Positions 21,029-31,480 of a stretch of DNA of 64,000 nucleotides are shown here, piece after piece. The notes beneath the pieces were generated by a model, which was not told the origin of the DNA, did not search any database, and saw only the letters and a program-made list of their open reading frames with translations. The stretch lies in NCBI RefSeq assembly GCF_921293095.1, contig NC_060248.1, positions 13,658,744 through 13,722,743 of the forward strand, written 5' to 3'. Position 1 is the stretch's first letter, and each line of letters begins with the position of its first letter. Source of the stretch: Ischnura elegans (Eukaryota; Arthropoda; Insecta; Odonata; Coenagrionidae). The position numbers and the translations under genes are program-made.

Positions 21029-23529
21029 TTAACACTAGAAGGACGGCAGGGGTCATTTGACCCATTTTCAGAATTCAAATTTATTTTTCTCTTATTAAAA
21101 TATATTTTTTAATTTTGAAACTTTTTGACTTTGTTCATTTTGGTCTATATTTTGATAAATTAGTGAAAATTTGACAATAATGTTTTGTTTCAAATTTTTA
21201 TGACGTGTTATACCTAGAAGGACGGCTAGGGGTCATTTGACCCACAACTGGTTTTCGCGCTATTTTCTTGCCCGTGGGCACTTTAGTGCCATGTATATCA
21301 TATAATCAGCAAGAGGCTAGTGTGGTAGATAATTTGCTTCATTTTGAATATGGAAGTACCCAGTTCAATGACAGTTTCGTCCCGAGGGCTCCTATCTGTA
21401 TACGAAAACCTAGGCATAGCGACTTGTTGTGCACAATCTTTCGATATTTTTTGGGCAGCAAAGGGAAATAAAACCTTTTCAATCCTTGATTTGCGTAAAT
21501 TCATGTAATTATGATATTTTAATTTTGTTTTATTTATTGTTCAATGATTATTGTATTACCCACACCGGAAAATCGTCACGTATCCCAAGAATTGTTTTCC
21601 GTCGTCCAAGATTCAGAGCTCTTAGAGACATTATTTTCAATATCAACTCATCGGGTTTACGAATAACTTTCATTTTTCTGGCCTGACGGCACTGTCACTT
21701 GACCTAGCCCCTTTGCCGTGTGTCCAGCATTAGTGCCGCCTGACCCCGTCGGGGTTTGGGGCGGGTTGACTGCACGCTACGTCCTGGGGAAAATCCTGTA
21801 TCTTTTTGAGAGAACGGAGGAATTGGGTGGACTGTAAAATTCTACTGTAAATCCTACACTTGGAATCCGCACGTAGGTCGTAGAAGAAGCATTACTGCAA
21901 GTACCTGGAAGATACGAATCAGGATACGGTTGGCAGTTGAGTCCCTGCCTTTCGAACTGCAATTAGCGTTACTTCTGAAAATTTTGTCCTTTTGTAAGAA
22001 TTTCTAATGCTCTCCAGCTCTCTATACCTCCAATGCAACTAGAGAAGATTCTACCACAATGCGCTTTCGTTTGTAGATTTTTTTGCACGCACATCAGTAG
22101 CGAGTTGAGGAAGAAAGTAAGAAGTCGAGAAATATATCAAGAGAAGAGAATCGGCGCGATTCAAGTAGTTGTGGGGAATATTGAAGATCAGTCTGGAAGT
22201 GAATCGTAAACATCATTTCAAGGAAATTCTGACCAATCCATCAACATCTGCGTGTGATGGAAGCGACGAAGTCCAAGATGGTGAATCCGATGGCGACTTT
22301 GGCGTGATAGCAAATGCACAGCTCTATCCAACAAAATGCAGCTGTCCTTTTATGAGGTAAATTCCAAATAAACCAGACAAATTTGGAATCGAGTACTGGG
22401 TTTTGACAGATGTGAAATGAAAATACAGCCTAAATGAATTTCCATATTGTGGCAAAGATGATGATTGGTCATCAAATCAAGTGTTGGGGAAATAAATAGT
22501 CACTAAAGTGACCGTAACGTACCAGAATTCAGGAATAAATGTAACTTGTAACAATTATTTTCCATCCATCCAGCTGGCAGGAAGTCATAAAAAATGGAAA
22601 ACTTTTCTTGCATGGACGATCTGAAAAAAAACAGGCGTGACGCACAAATATCCATGACCCCTAAAATAGCCATGTAAACCATTCAACGCGAGTGTTCAAA
22701 AATACCTTAGGCAATACTCTTACGTAGAATCAGGCAAACTAGAACAATAATGTACCTACTTTCACTCAGCAGCATGATCTCAGACGACTCTATTTGCGAA
22801 ACGAATAAAAGAATACCAGAGACTATTTCATAATAAAAACAAAGCGGGAGTAGATATGATGGATAGCATATATCAATTTATTTACACGTCTCCAAATCCA
22901 ACAGCCATATCTCCACGGGCACAAAAAAGAAAAAGGTGCCAAATACCATCAAATTGAATCATTGCACCAATTTCCTTTCCATTTTCCAAATTCCTTTTCA
23001 TGTGCAAATGGCTGGTGTCCTAACACCCCCTGCCACACCCTTTTAAGCGGCTTGCGAGTTAGTGTGTAAATTTAGATGTAGATGAATAAATCGTCCAATG
23101 AACGCATTCAGCGCAAAAAAATATTTTGTGGAAACAGCGCTGAAAAAATACTGTCTGTCTGAGATTTACAACAAAGTAATAAGTTTTAAAAATTTTAATG
23201 CAAATTTTGTAAACCCAGTACCCCTATTGTTTAAACATGTAACACAACTTTTGTATTGAGTGTATATATTTTCATTATTTGATTTGCAATCGACTACTAC
23301 GTACAGTTTTAGTCATGATTATTTAAAATAATTGTTATTAACTTTTGACGATGGAAATAATATTTAATAATGTTAAATAGTGTTTTTAATGAACTGATTC
23401 AACAATTAATACGATGAAACTGAATATTGGTTGAAAATCAGGCGTTTTATTCCAAAATACATTTTAGGGGTCAAATGACCCCCAGCCGTCCTTCTAGGTA
23501 GCGCGAAACTCCCGTCCTCCTAGTGTTAA
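21029..23529. mobile_element. piggyBac-like DNA transposon, decayed (2.5 kb)
   Basis: TTAA lies at both ends (21029-21032, 23526-23529). The outer inverted repeats are CACTAGAAGGACGG on the left and CACTAGGAGGACGG on the right. A second, internal inverted repeat, CCTAGAAGGACGGCT followed by GGGGTCATTTGACCC, sits 180 bp from the left end and about 30 bp from the right end. Outer plus subterminal repeats with TTAA is the piggyBac plan, and 2.5 kb is a usual full length. No transposase domain survives in recognisable form: frames at 21268-21686 and 22169-22360 show none of the expected DDD blocks. A LINE-C copy has inserted at about 22720-23095. Confidence 0.8.
22720..23095 (+). mobile_element. 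LINE-C (L2/CR1-like) 3' end
   Basis: The tail reads GGCTGGTGTCCTAACACCCC, CTGCCACACCC, GGCTTGCGAGTTAG, then TTTAGATGTAGATGAATAAA. This is the family end with a TGTAGA-type tail. Upstream sequence corresponds to the worn C-terminus. It lies inside the piggyBac-like element, so it is younger than that element. Confidence 0.7.
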
Positions 23530-23530
23530 A

Positions 23531-24633
23531 GCCTGGGTCATACAATCATTATTTCCCCCCTTCCGAGCGATAGCCTCAGCGATCGCAGACAGCCTCCAAT
23601 GATGATGGAAAAATGACCGTTTCAAGCACTCACATTCCTCGATGGCTCCAGGGATGCAAGTCCCTTCCCTTTTTCCATAACTCGGCACGTACCTTTTTCT
23701 GTCGCTGAAACCATCGCTGGTACCGTATTTCAGCCAATCAGAACGCACGGCAGCATAGAGCAGTTGTAACCAAGGATGGCAAGTAAAACGAAACGAAAAT
23801 GTTTCGTTTCGATCCGGAGGGAAACGAAAATACGAAGCCTAGGCTTAGTTTCGCTCCCGCACGAAATTAAAATCACCAAGGAGTTCAGTTTCGACCCGAG
23901 ACGAAACTTCACTCCCAGGAATGAAACTGAATCAAACGAAACTTAGCTGCTCATAGTTAAGTGTCGATTCCAAAAGTTGAGTGGAGGGAATAAGAGAAAA
24001 TAATTTCGACCCATTACGCTTGAAATACGTGTGGAGAGGTTAAAGCATTGAGCTCAAAAATAGAATGACCAGTTTGCGTTCACCGTTCTCCTATTAGTGG
24101 TAAAAATATGAGTCCCCCATGCGTCCATTGGCGGTAAGCCGAACCTCTACTTCACTCAATCATATTTCGTACTCGGAGTGTGGATCGAAACTAAACAGAT
24201 CGAAGGTAAAGCGCACGTGGTCCCTCCGGTGCGAAACATTATCTGCGTTTCGCTTCGCCTCCGTAGTTTTGCTTTAGTTTCTACCCGAGGTAGTTTTGAA
24301 CCCGAATTAGTTTCGACCCTGAGTTTAGCTCCCAGGATTTAATTTCATTTGGTTTCGTTTCTACATTTCGCTCGTGGGAACGAAACCATTGAAATTTTAC
24401 TGGTTTTCAGTTTCGTTCAGTTTCTGTTGCCATTTACCGGTTTTAACACAACTATTGGCTCTTAATGGAATCACGGCTGTAAATGTGGAAAGTGACGGAG
24501 TGAGCGATGGGAAAATGTATTGACCGTGTGATTCTGAAAATGATTGGTCGTGCAATCACTCTATTGATCCCAGAAAACGTATCCTGGAGCTATCACCCTG
24601 AGGGACGGCAAAAATGATCGTGTGATGCGGGCC
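23531..24633. mobile_element. DNA transposon with long imperfect TIRs, split by the GTTTCG element
   Basis: The left end GCCTGGGTCATACAATCATT and the right end read inward, GGCCCGCATCACACGATCAT, match at about 14 of 20 positions. Similarity continues inward for roughly 50 bp (GAGCGATAGCC against GGGTGATAGCT). Without the nested 23776-24440 element it would be about 440 bp, so it is non-autonomous. Superfamily not recognised. It abuts the piggyBac-like element directly. Confidence 0.5.
23776..24440 (-). mobile_element. GTTTCG-rich terminal-inverted-repeat element, copy 2
   Basis: Reverse-orientation relative of 2393-3056, alignable over the whole 660 bp including the motif-free centre (the GGGACTCATATTTTTACCAC region). 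About 20 GTTTCG/CGAAAC words occur on the two flanks. Comparing the copies fixes the ends near CCAAGGATGGCAAG and CTGTTGCCATTTACC. It sits inside the 23531-24633 transposon. Confidence 0.75.
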
Positions 24634-25569
24634 AAACATATAGAGGGCTCCCGGCATTCTTAGAGGCTGCCCAACCCCAGCGCATCTTCCCTTTTTTTAC
24701 GCAGATTCGCGTCCCTCTATTTCGGTTCGTATATCTTTCTCAGCTTCGGCGGTTGTGGGATTGACCTGAAGTGATGGAGGGGGAGCGATGGGGTTGTGGC
24801 GTGGGGTGGGGTGGGCGGTCGCGTCGAGAGGAGGGGGTGGGGGTTGTTTCGCCGAGTTATTCAATCTTCGGATATGGGCCCATGTTGTCAACTTCTCCTT
24901 TTTTGGATGATCCGCAGTTTTTTTTTAAATCAACGACCGAAAGCTCTTCAAAGGCACTTTCTCATTCCATGTGTTTTGCGCGAATGAATTCTGGGCACTG
25001 TAAGAAACGGATAAAGCTATACCAATTATTTACTCCACGAATAGGACAGGGAAATAGGTTTTCTGTAAGTTTTTATAAGGGCGACGCGACGGGTCATCGA
25101 GGACTTCAATCACGGTCACGAGGATCATTCGAATTCGTTTTTTGGACACCGCCTGAGGACTATTATTTGCCTCAGCACGAGGCTTTCAGTAGTTTTATTT
25201 TTAACCTAGAAGTTCTATTAGGACAATTTCAACTTTGTTTATCCTAAAAATTCTTTCCTCCAAGTTTTTTGAGACTTTGAGGTATAAAAAAGGTGAGGTA
25301 TAAAAGATATATGTTTATTTTATTCTTTTCATTTTCAACAGAGAGATAAAAAATCCAGAAAATAATTCTTACGAGTTTGTTGAAAGGAAATAAGTGGATA
25401 AATAAATAAATAAATAAAATAAAGACAAATAAATGTTTGCAATTTCAAGTGATATCACAGCTACAATTTAGCTATACTAAAATTTAATTGACGCGGCTCT
25501 CCTATTCGCTGATGTTTTCATAGTGACGTAATTTTCCCCTATATATCATTTATAGCCTGTCCTACGTAT
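24634..25569. other. Intergenic with G-rich island
   Basis: Positions 24770-24850 have five G-runs (GGAGGGGGAG, GTGGGGTGGGGTGGGC, GAGGAGGGGGTGGGGG), able to form G-quadruplexes. A 158-residue plus-strand open frame starts in this island and runs to 25247 without any recognisable domain. Positions 25390-25430 are AAATA simple repeats. Confidence 0.5.
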
Positions 25570-25690
25570 CTAATTCATTCTGGGCCTTCCCTTTCCTTTC
25601 TCTCCGACCCTATGGCCCTGGACGATTGCCTTCATTAAGATATCATCCCTCGTGATGAGGACGATTAAGTTGTCTTCTTTTTAGGGTTTT
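25570..25690 (-). mobile_element. RTE-type LINE fragment, C-terminal tail
   Basis: The minus strand encodes LITRDDILMKAIVQGHRVGE followed by KGKGRPRMN. This corresponds to the GLMKTIVEGQVEGKNGKGRP segment of RTE-B at 50620. Only about 35 codons survive. Confidence 0.6.
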
Positions 25691-25973
25691 TTAGACGCTG
25701 CCCGACTAACTATGTCAAAGCCTAAATTTTTGTTTGTTATCATTGTGAACAATAAACTTCTATATTTCGATTTTATTCACAATCTGCAAGGAGGTAATAA
25801 ATATAAATTGAGTTGATGGGTATTTGGATGCAGTTCCTAAAGGGAACGATCCCTCCCCTCCCCACTCATTTGCCTTTACTCGGCCACCCCTTCCATCTTC
25901 ATGCTTCCATGTCAATTGATGAGCGTTCTACGGCCGTGAACTCCGTTCTCTTAACTGGGCAAGTTTAGGGAGT

Positions 25974-26716
25974 GGGTAAGGAAAGGATTGGTCGGAACTT
26001 AGGGAAGAAAAGGAAGGAAATGAAATGAGTTATGGACATGAGAAAAAAACCAGACCATTACACGAATGGTTACTATGCTGTCATACTATCATTGTAGATC
26101 CACGGAAATGGCATGCTTCAGTGTAATCTCAGTAATAGGAAACTCACTTTTTAATTTGAGTCTCAATGTACACATTGCCCACAAAGAAATTGTATGGGAC
26201 TATAATTTTTTGTTTTGTATGCATGCATATGTATGTTTTGTTCAGTGGCGGATCCAGGATAGGGACAAGGAAGGGGGGCCAGGCGGGGTGCCTCGGGGGT
26301 GACCTCCCAGCAGTCGTGGGTGTCCGAAAAAATATACCATTTTATCTAGAGTATATTGGATACCAAAGGGGGGAGGCTACAGCTTTCTCATCCCCTCTCT
26401 GCATCAGACACTGTTATTTTTTATGTGCTATTGTCATGGTAAGATTTTAAATGGTTTGACAAAACCGGAATGTTCCTAGAAAAATGTTTTTGCGCTTCGG
26501 AAATTTGACTTTTGAAGGGGTATCAGCGCTATTTATACAAAGGAAGGCAGCATCCGTTAAAGGTTGCTCAAAAGAGAAACCAAAGGACGCCGTAAGGAAA
26601 GGATTGGCCGGAAGCGAGGAAAAATAAGTAAGATAGAGCAAATGAAAACAAAAATTGGACTAGAAAATAAATATATACTATGCTGTCGTATTATCATTGT
26701 ACATTCACAAAAAGAT
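25974..26716 (+). repeat. Local direct repeat (about 130 bp units, 615 bp apart)
   Basis: Positions 25974-26115 and 26589-26716 are similar. Shared blocks are GTAAGGAAAGGATTGG, TACTATGCTGTC and TATCATTGTA. The hAT MITE at 26243-26412 lies between them. The source of the repeat unit is not recognised. Confidence 0.6.
26243..26412. mobile_element. hAT-type MITE (about 170 bp)
   Basis: It starts with CAGTGGCGGATCCAGGATA and ends with a worn inverted partner, GCATCAGACACTG. The interior matches the MITE at 35727-35861 (GAAAAAATA, TATCTAGAGTA, ATTGGATAC, AAAGGGG). The flanking 8-mers match poorly, so the insertion is older than its relative. Confidence 0.7.
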
Positions 26717-27344
26717 CATCTTTAAATGACATCTTAAAAGACCGTCTGACAGCCAAAATTCGACCGTTCTTTCTCAATGAGCATCCATTTATCCAAGAGC
26801 ATATTCAATTCCATTTTCGGTGAGGAATATCGATATATTTCCTTCTCCTCCATAGCTCTCTACTCGTTCTGAAACCTAGTTTCCGATTGACGTAAACTCT
26901 AGCGGTTAACCGTTTTTTGATTTCCGCCAAGCAGTTTACGGTTGTCGTCAATGCCAATACTTCCTGACGATTGCCGGCCACCGTCCATTTACCTTCGGCC
27001 GCACTTTAAATAGAGATATGAGACTATTTCGTATCCGATATAGTTTTTAAGCTTTATTTGTGAGCGAAGTTAATCATGTAAGGAGGAACGAAAAAATTCA
27101 AAGTGCATCCAGCAAAATATTTTCGTTGCTATAGCTCGGTAATTAAGGATTTGCAACCCCATAATAATGGACAAAAAGTGATTAAAATTGTCTCCCCTCC
27201 CACCTCCTGAAGGATTTCAGATTCCTCCTGAAACACATTGAGTATGCACTTTTACATTTTGAAATTTGCCTACCGATAAAAATCAAATCATTACAACATT
27301 TATGCTTGTTTGCCATTTTTATTTATTGGTGCTGTCAAAACATT
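26717..27344. other. Intergenic, no feature recognised
   Basis: No repeat partner, coding motif or RNA signature was seen. Confidence 0.45.
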
Positions 27345-27500
27345 GTATTTTTATTAGTGCTCGTTACGATTTCTCTCTCTAATTGTGCCAAAGATTCCGC
27401 TAATGATCTTTCTTTCAAATTTTCTAAGGGTTTCTTTATCCTGACGTAATAATGTGTCTCTGCTCCATAAATTACAACTCGTTTAATAAGAGATTTATAG
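27345..27500 (-). mobile_element. LINE fragment, reverse transcriptase C-terminal region
   Basis: The minus strand translates to KIYKSLIKRVVIYGAET followed, after a frameshift, by a RKFERKIISGIFGT-like segment. It parallels the YGSETW...LRIFERKILRRIFGP signature of LINE-G. About 50 codons, heavily damaged. Confidence 0.6.
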
Positions 27501-28189
27501 ATCTTCAACTTCTGACAACTAGAGATGAAAAAAATTGTCGAATGGGATAAGTATTCATTAATTAATCTGAATTATGTGCGCTCTAATCACGCTCTTGAGC
27601 ATAAAATTATATTATTTAGTAAGTAGTGTCTCAGACATTAATTTTAAAATGATATAATCTTATTCAGTCCTGGGAAGTTTGCGGCCACTAAGTTGCCGTT
27701 GGGCGGTTGCTGGCAGACGATATCCGGTGGGCACGTCGCAAGTTCTCGTGGCGAGACGAGGGATGCTTTGGAAGTTCGAGTGGTGGGCACCTGATTCAAG
27801 GAAGAGCACTTCTCGAGTGGTTTTCAGGGAGGAAAGAGTTTTTTTGCGCTGCGTTGAAGGGAAGATCGGAAATGGAATTTGGGCGTGCGGAGTTGAGTCG
27901 CGTCTGGCGAAGACGTGGCGATATTATATATATCTCAAAGCGGAGAGGGAGAAGCACCTTCCGGCGGAAATTCATCTTCATTGCCGCCACCAACGGATTT
28001 TTCATCGTGGAGACGGTTTTTTTTTCTTCCTTCTTGGCTCTGCCGTCTTAATCTTTGGCTCACTGCGGTTGGACAGGTGGGGGACTCTGTGAGCACCAAT
28101 AACATGAAGAAGCTGGGATTCGTCAAGCGTGTTGTGGGAAGATTTTCGAATGACAAAGTAAAAGAGAGGTGATATTTTGCACTCTTCAC
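27501..28189. other. Intergenic, open frames without recognised domain
   Basis: Overlapping plus frames of 137 residues (27679-28092) and 114 residues (27707-28051) share the same DNA as minus-strand frames. None shows a domain, signal peptide or conserved motif. Frame length is explained by local GC content. A host exon cannot be excluded. Confidence 0.35.
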
Positions 28190-28770
28190 GTCACATTTTG
28201 AATATGTAGCGAGCATATGGCATCCGGCGCTAAAAGACTTAATCCGAGAACTTAGTAAAATACAAATAGGCTGCGCGTTTCATCGAATACTGCTATGGAG
28301 GTACAGAAAGCGTTACACATATGATGAACGAGTAAGCCTGGGAGCCGATAGAGACTCGGACCACGGGAGTGCATGGCATGGCGTGATTCTACACCAAAAT
28401 TAGATATTCGGAGGTTGCGCGCTAGATAGTTCGCAAAGGAAACTGAGAATATATATCTTCCATAGCGACACGGAGTACATAATATTAAAACCCCACCATA
28501 TTTCCAGATCCGACAGAAACTATAAGATTAAGAGAGACATTTGGACAAACGGATAGGTATGGTAGTCCGGTTATCTCTCGAACAATAAATGAATGCTAGG
28601 TGGAATTTCCTGAGAACATTTCCTTTTTATTAATCAACGGCTGGAGTTCTAACACTCCCCACGACACGACTCTTCAGGTGATTTGCGTAATGTGGATACC
28701 GCTGATGCGTTGAAGGAAGATTGGAGATGTACTCTAGCGTAGGCAGCGGCAGATTGAAGGGGCAGACGCG
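28190..28770 (+). mobile_element. LINE-C (L2/CR1-like), RT C-terminus and 3' end
   Basis: The plus strand gives a YASIWHPALKDLIRELSKIQ segment, followed by the CRAARFI-type element of L2/CR1-like LINEs. It then gives broken sequence through DRTETIRLRETFG and GWSSNTPHDTTLQ, and a worn 3' tail. This copy connects the reverse transcriptase C-terminus to the tail seen in the other LINE-C copies, which is what places the family. Many frameshifts. Confidence 0.7.
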
Positions 28771-29729
28771 GGGCCCTCGTAATGTATTGCCGATGACAGC
28801 GATCCACAAATTAATTTTTTATCACGACCGAACGTTTTAACTTACGCTGTAATTTCTGAGTTAGAGCGATACAGGGTGAGTCAAAACCTTTTCATCGCGG
28901 ACAATATTAATCAATTTATCCGCAATGCAACTCATCATAATTTTCTTTTAATTTGAATCAACCATACTGTAATTTTTATCTTAATTTCGTTTTTTGCCGA
29001 AAGTTTACTTCAAATACGTGGTATTTAATTATATAAACATGTTATAGAAATTTAAGAATCGAACACATGTATCTACATTATGTTGTTTCGATCAATATCT
29101 AAAAGACTTTCTTCAATGCATCGAGAATTATTTTTTAAAGAGTTTATGACAATGGAGAGTTGAATAGAGCTGTATATAGATAGGAAGAACCATTGCCCAT
29201 TCAGAGCTAGCTGGACTGTGTTTCGTTGAAAGATAGTAAGTTAATTGCAACAACGCAAGTGGCGAATACTGAAATTCCTAAACAGATAAGTATATAAGCG
29301 TTTATCTCTCCAGGGATAAGAGGTAATAATCTTGGCACTCCCGCTGACAGGTGGCTCTTATATCGAAGAGGACGTCTCCTTCGGATCGACGAAATTGGAT
29401 GAGTGGTGCGGGGAGAATGGCTATCACCCGCCCCATCCCACCCCACTCCTTTCCCCTGTCGATGGGTGGCGACCCTCTGCGAAAATGGGGAAGAGTGAAC
29501 CTCCTTTCTTTGGGGCAGGTTGAAATCACAGAGTGCACATCTCACATCCACTATTTATACATCATTTATACATTTTTAAAAGATAAATAGTGAAATTAAC
29601 TATGAATAAATAAAACTTTAAACCAAGTTTGAAAGTTCCCTTGAAAAAATCCATTTGACTTCAAACTAAGCGTCGGACACCCTGCTTAACTCAATTTCAT
29701 TGCCTCATAAGCAGCAGTTTGCTCTTATA
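28771..29729. other. Intergenic with C-rich island
   Basis: ACAGGGTGAGTCAAAACC at 28873 is mariner-like but no partner end was found. Positions 29340-29520 are GC-rich with C runs and overlapping open frames on both strands (63-114 residues), judged non-coding. Confidence 0.4.
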
Positions 29730-30110
29730 CAGGGTGCGTTCCAATATTATTGCAATTATTTTTTTAAAGTAATTAATTGTGAAGATTGGCATAAATACTA
29801 TGAATTCTTCAAATAAGTGTCCGTGCGCCTCTACATGTTTTTTCCTGCGCCTCAGCGACGACCGGTACGCGCACAGTAAGTCTTCTTCGGATACCTCTCG
29901 CACGGCTTTCGTCACGACTGCTTGTGCCTCTTCTATGGACGATAAATAGGTTCATTTCAGGGCTGCCTTATTTAGAGGGAAACGAAAGAAGTCTGTTGGG
30001 CAACTAAAGCATTATAGAGGGGTGGGGCAGCGTTTGGCCAGGAACTGGCGGACTCGTTTCCATCACATTCATGCAATAGGCACCATTAAATGTTTGTCAT
30101 TGAGAAAAAA
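29730..30110 (-). mobile_element. Tc1/mariner-type transposon relic, 3' part
   Basis: The minus strand ends with a TIR-like CAGGGTGCGTTCCAATATTA beside TA. Upstream it encodes a SIEEAQAVVTKAVREVS segment and SLRRRKKHVEAHGHLFEE, which corresponds to the C-terminus of DD34-37E-type transposases (S..R...CI...G.HFEHL). Further up, a QFLAKRCP segment recalls the transposase core, with frameshifts. The catalytic triad is not intact. The 5' half is missing. Confidence 0.7.
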
Positions 30111-30316
30111 ATCCTTATTAACCATTGCTGTATAAAGAGACAATGAGCACTGATTTCATTATATTTGCCCTTTTGTGCGTTAAATACTTCCCTGCCCTCC
30201 TTGAGTCCTTTAACGACTTCAAAACATGTGAATAGGACAGAAAAGAGCCCACGTAAACCTCAAAAATCATTATGTTTGTCTTCTCTGGAGATTTTTTCAG
30301 TTTAGCACAAAACATG

Positions 30317-30475
30317 AATGGTAAATAAAGAGCAAACTTAGTGCATGTCCACAGTAATTTTATTTGGTACGACGACGATTTTGTACCTGATGATAGCGAA
30401 GTAAGGTCGCTGAAACGCGTCGTACCAAATAAAATTACTGTGGACATGCACTAAGTTTGCTCTTCATTTACCATT
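30317..30475. repeat. Penelope-type inverted repeat enclosing a hammerhead-like core
   Basis: Positions 30317-30370 and 30422-30475 are inverse copies of 54 bp with one mismatch, separated by 51 nt. The spacer holds the CTGATGA...GAAA core listed next, so the long arms extend hammerhead stem I. No open frame is associated. Confidence 0.8.
30383..30425 (+). ncRNA. Hammerhead ribozyme candidate (best in window)
   Basis: GTAC (30383-30386) pairs with GTAC (30422-30425) as proximal stem I. CTGATGA (30387-30393) is the intact core. T30394 is unpaired. AGCG/CGCT (30395-30398 with 30408-30411) is stem II with a 9-nt loop. GAAA is at 30412-30415. A-C-G/C-G-T (30415-30420) is a loopless 3-bp stem III, and C30421 is the cleavage-site base. 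Beyond stem I the 54-bp arms pair again, leaving a 12-16 nt one-sided internal loop that could contact loop II, as natural hammerheads require. The unpaired T is non-canonical. Confidence 0.65.
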
Positions 30476-31480
30476 GTATCATTATTTTCCACAATATCTC
30501 GCCGAACACCGTTGAATACAAAACATGAACTTTACCCGATCGTCGATTTCATATTTTTCATGATACGGTCGGCGCGCAGAGGTTTATAATAACTGACATC
30601 CTGCCGCTTCCACAGCTTCGAGGGCACTGAGAATGCTTTCGCGGTAAAGCTTCGCGCCCCCCACCTACCCCAAGTGGTATAATCCTCTGGCCAACAGAAA
30701 AATCAATTGTATTACTTCGTAACGCACACTATAGTTCTGACGAATAACGATAGATGGCGTACAGTCCTCACTAATTTTTTTTTATTCGGACCCCTTAAGA
30801 TGTAAAGCTTATTTTTACGTTAATCTTAATTTATATTAGAAGTTATTTTTCTATAACCCGGCATTCAGTCAGAATAGAGAAATGCAAATGCCAATTAAAG
30901 TAAGAAGAAATAGTATCTCCGTAACACGTTTTTCGATTGTCTTGGACGATCATCGACAGGGACGGGAACAGCTGTTCAACAGCCGAGGGCTTGCACGAAA
31001 AAATAACTTTAAAAAAATCAGTTACTTTTTCAGAAAACTAACCATTAACTTTAACTCGTTACTTTTTTACCGATACTAACTTTAATTTGAAAACGTTAAT
31101 TTTTGTGGTGACTTTTCCAACTCTGTCCCAACCCATCCAGTCTTCTCTCATCCGTCGATTATTCATTCCTTGGACCGCGACATCCTCGCCCTCTCCTCCC
31201 CTCCACTCCCCTCAAACCGTCCTCTCCGGATCTTCTTCTTTCCCGGAGCACAGCACGTGGGCACAAGGGGTCAAGGGTCACACATATCCCCTGGGAGTCG
31301 AAAGAAACAAACAGAGGCGGAACGGATGAAAGCTTTGCGAAAGAAAGCCAATCTGAGGAAAAGTACGTGCTCAGTAAATGCGCCCCCGGAAATGTCGACA
31401 AAAACACATGGTATGCTGGGATTGAAATGAGATCGTAGGCTTTTCCGGCCAACTAGATGCTGGAAATCTTCCTGGATTCT
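30476..31480. other. Intergenic; AACTTTAAC/GTTACTTTTT motif patch and C-rich island
   Basis: Positions 31000-31110 repeat TAACTTTAA and GTTACTTTTT words irregularly, resembling the end of another motif-built MITE whose partner end was not found. Positions 31140-31400 are C-rich with frames of 80-97 residues on both strands and no domain. Confidence 0.4.

Noticed and set aside
24771..25247. 158-residue plus-strand frame as a gene
   Set aside because: It starts in a G-run island with a glycine/arginine-rich translation and shows no domain. No splice or promoter signals were convincing.
25395..25430. AAATA tandem array as a satellite
   Set aside because: Only about 35 bp of simple repeat, ordinary microsatellite length.
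27679..28092. 137-residue plus-strand frame as a gene
   Set aside because: Overlapping frames on both strands share the interval and none has a recognised motif. Left as unassigned sequence.
28873..28895. ACAGGGTGAGTCAAAACC as a mariner terminal repeat
   Set aside because: No inverted partner and no transposase fragment nearby.
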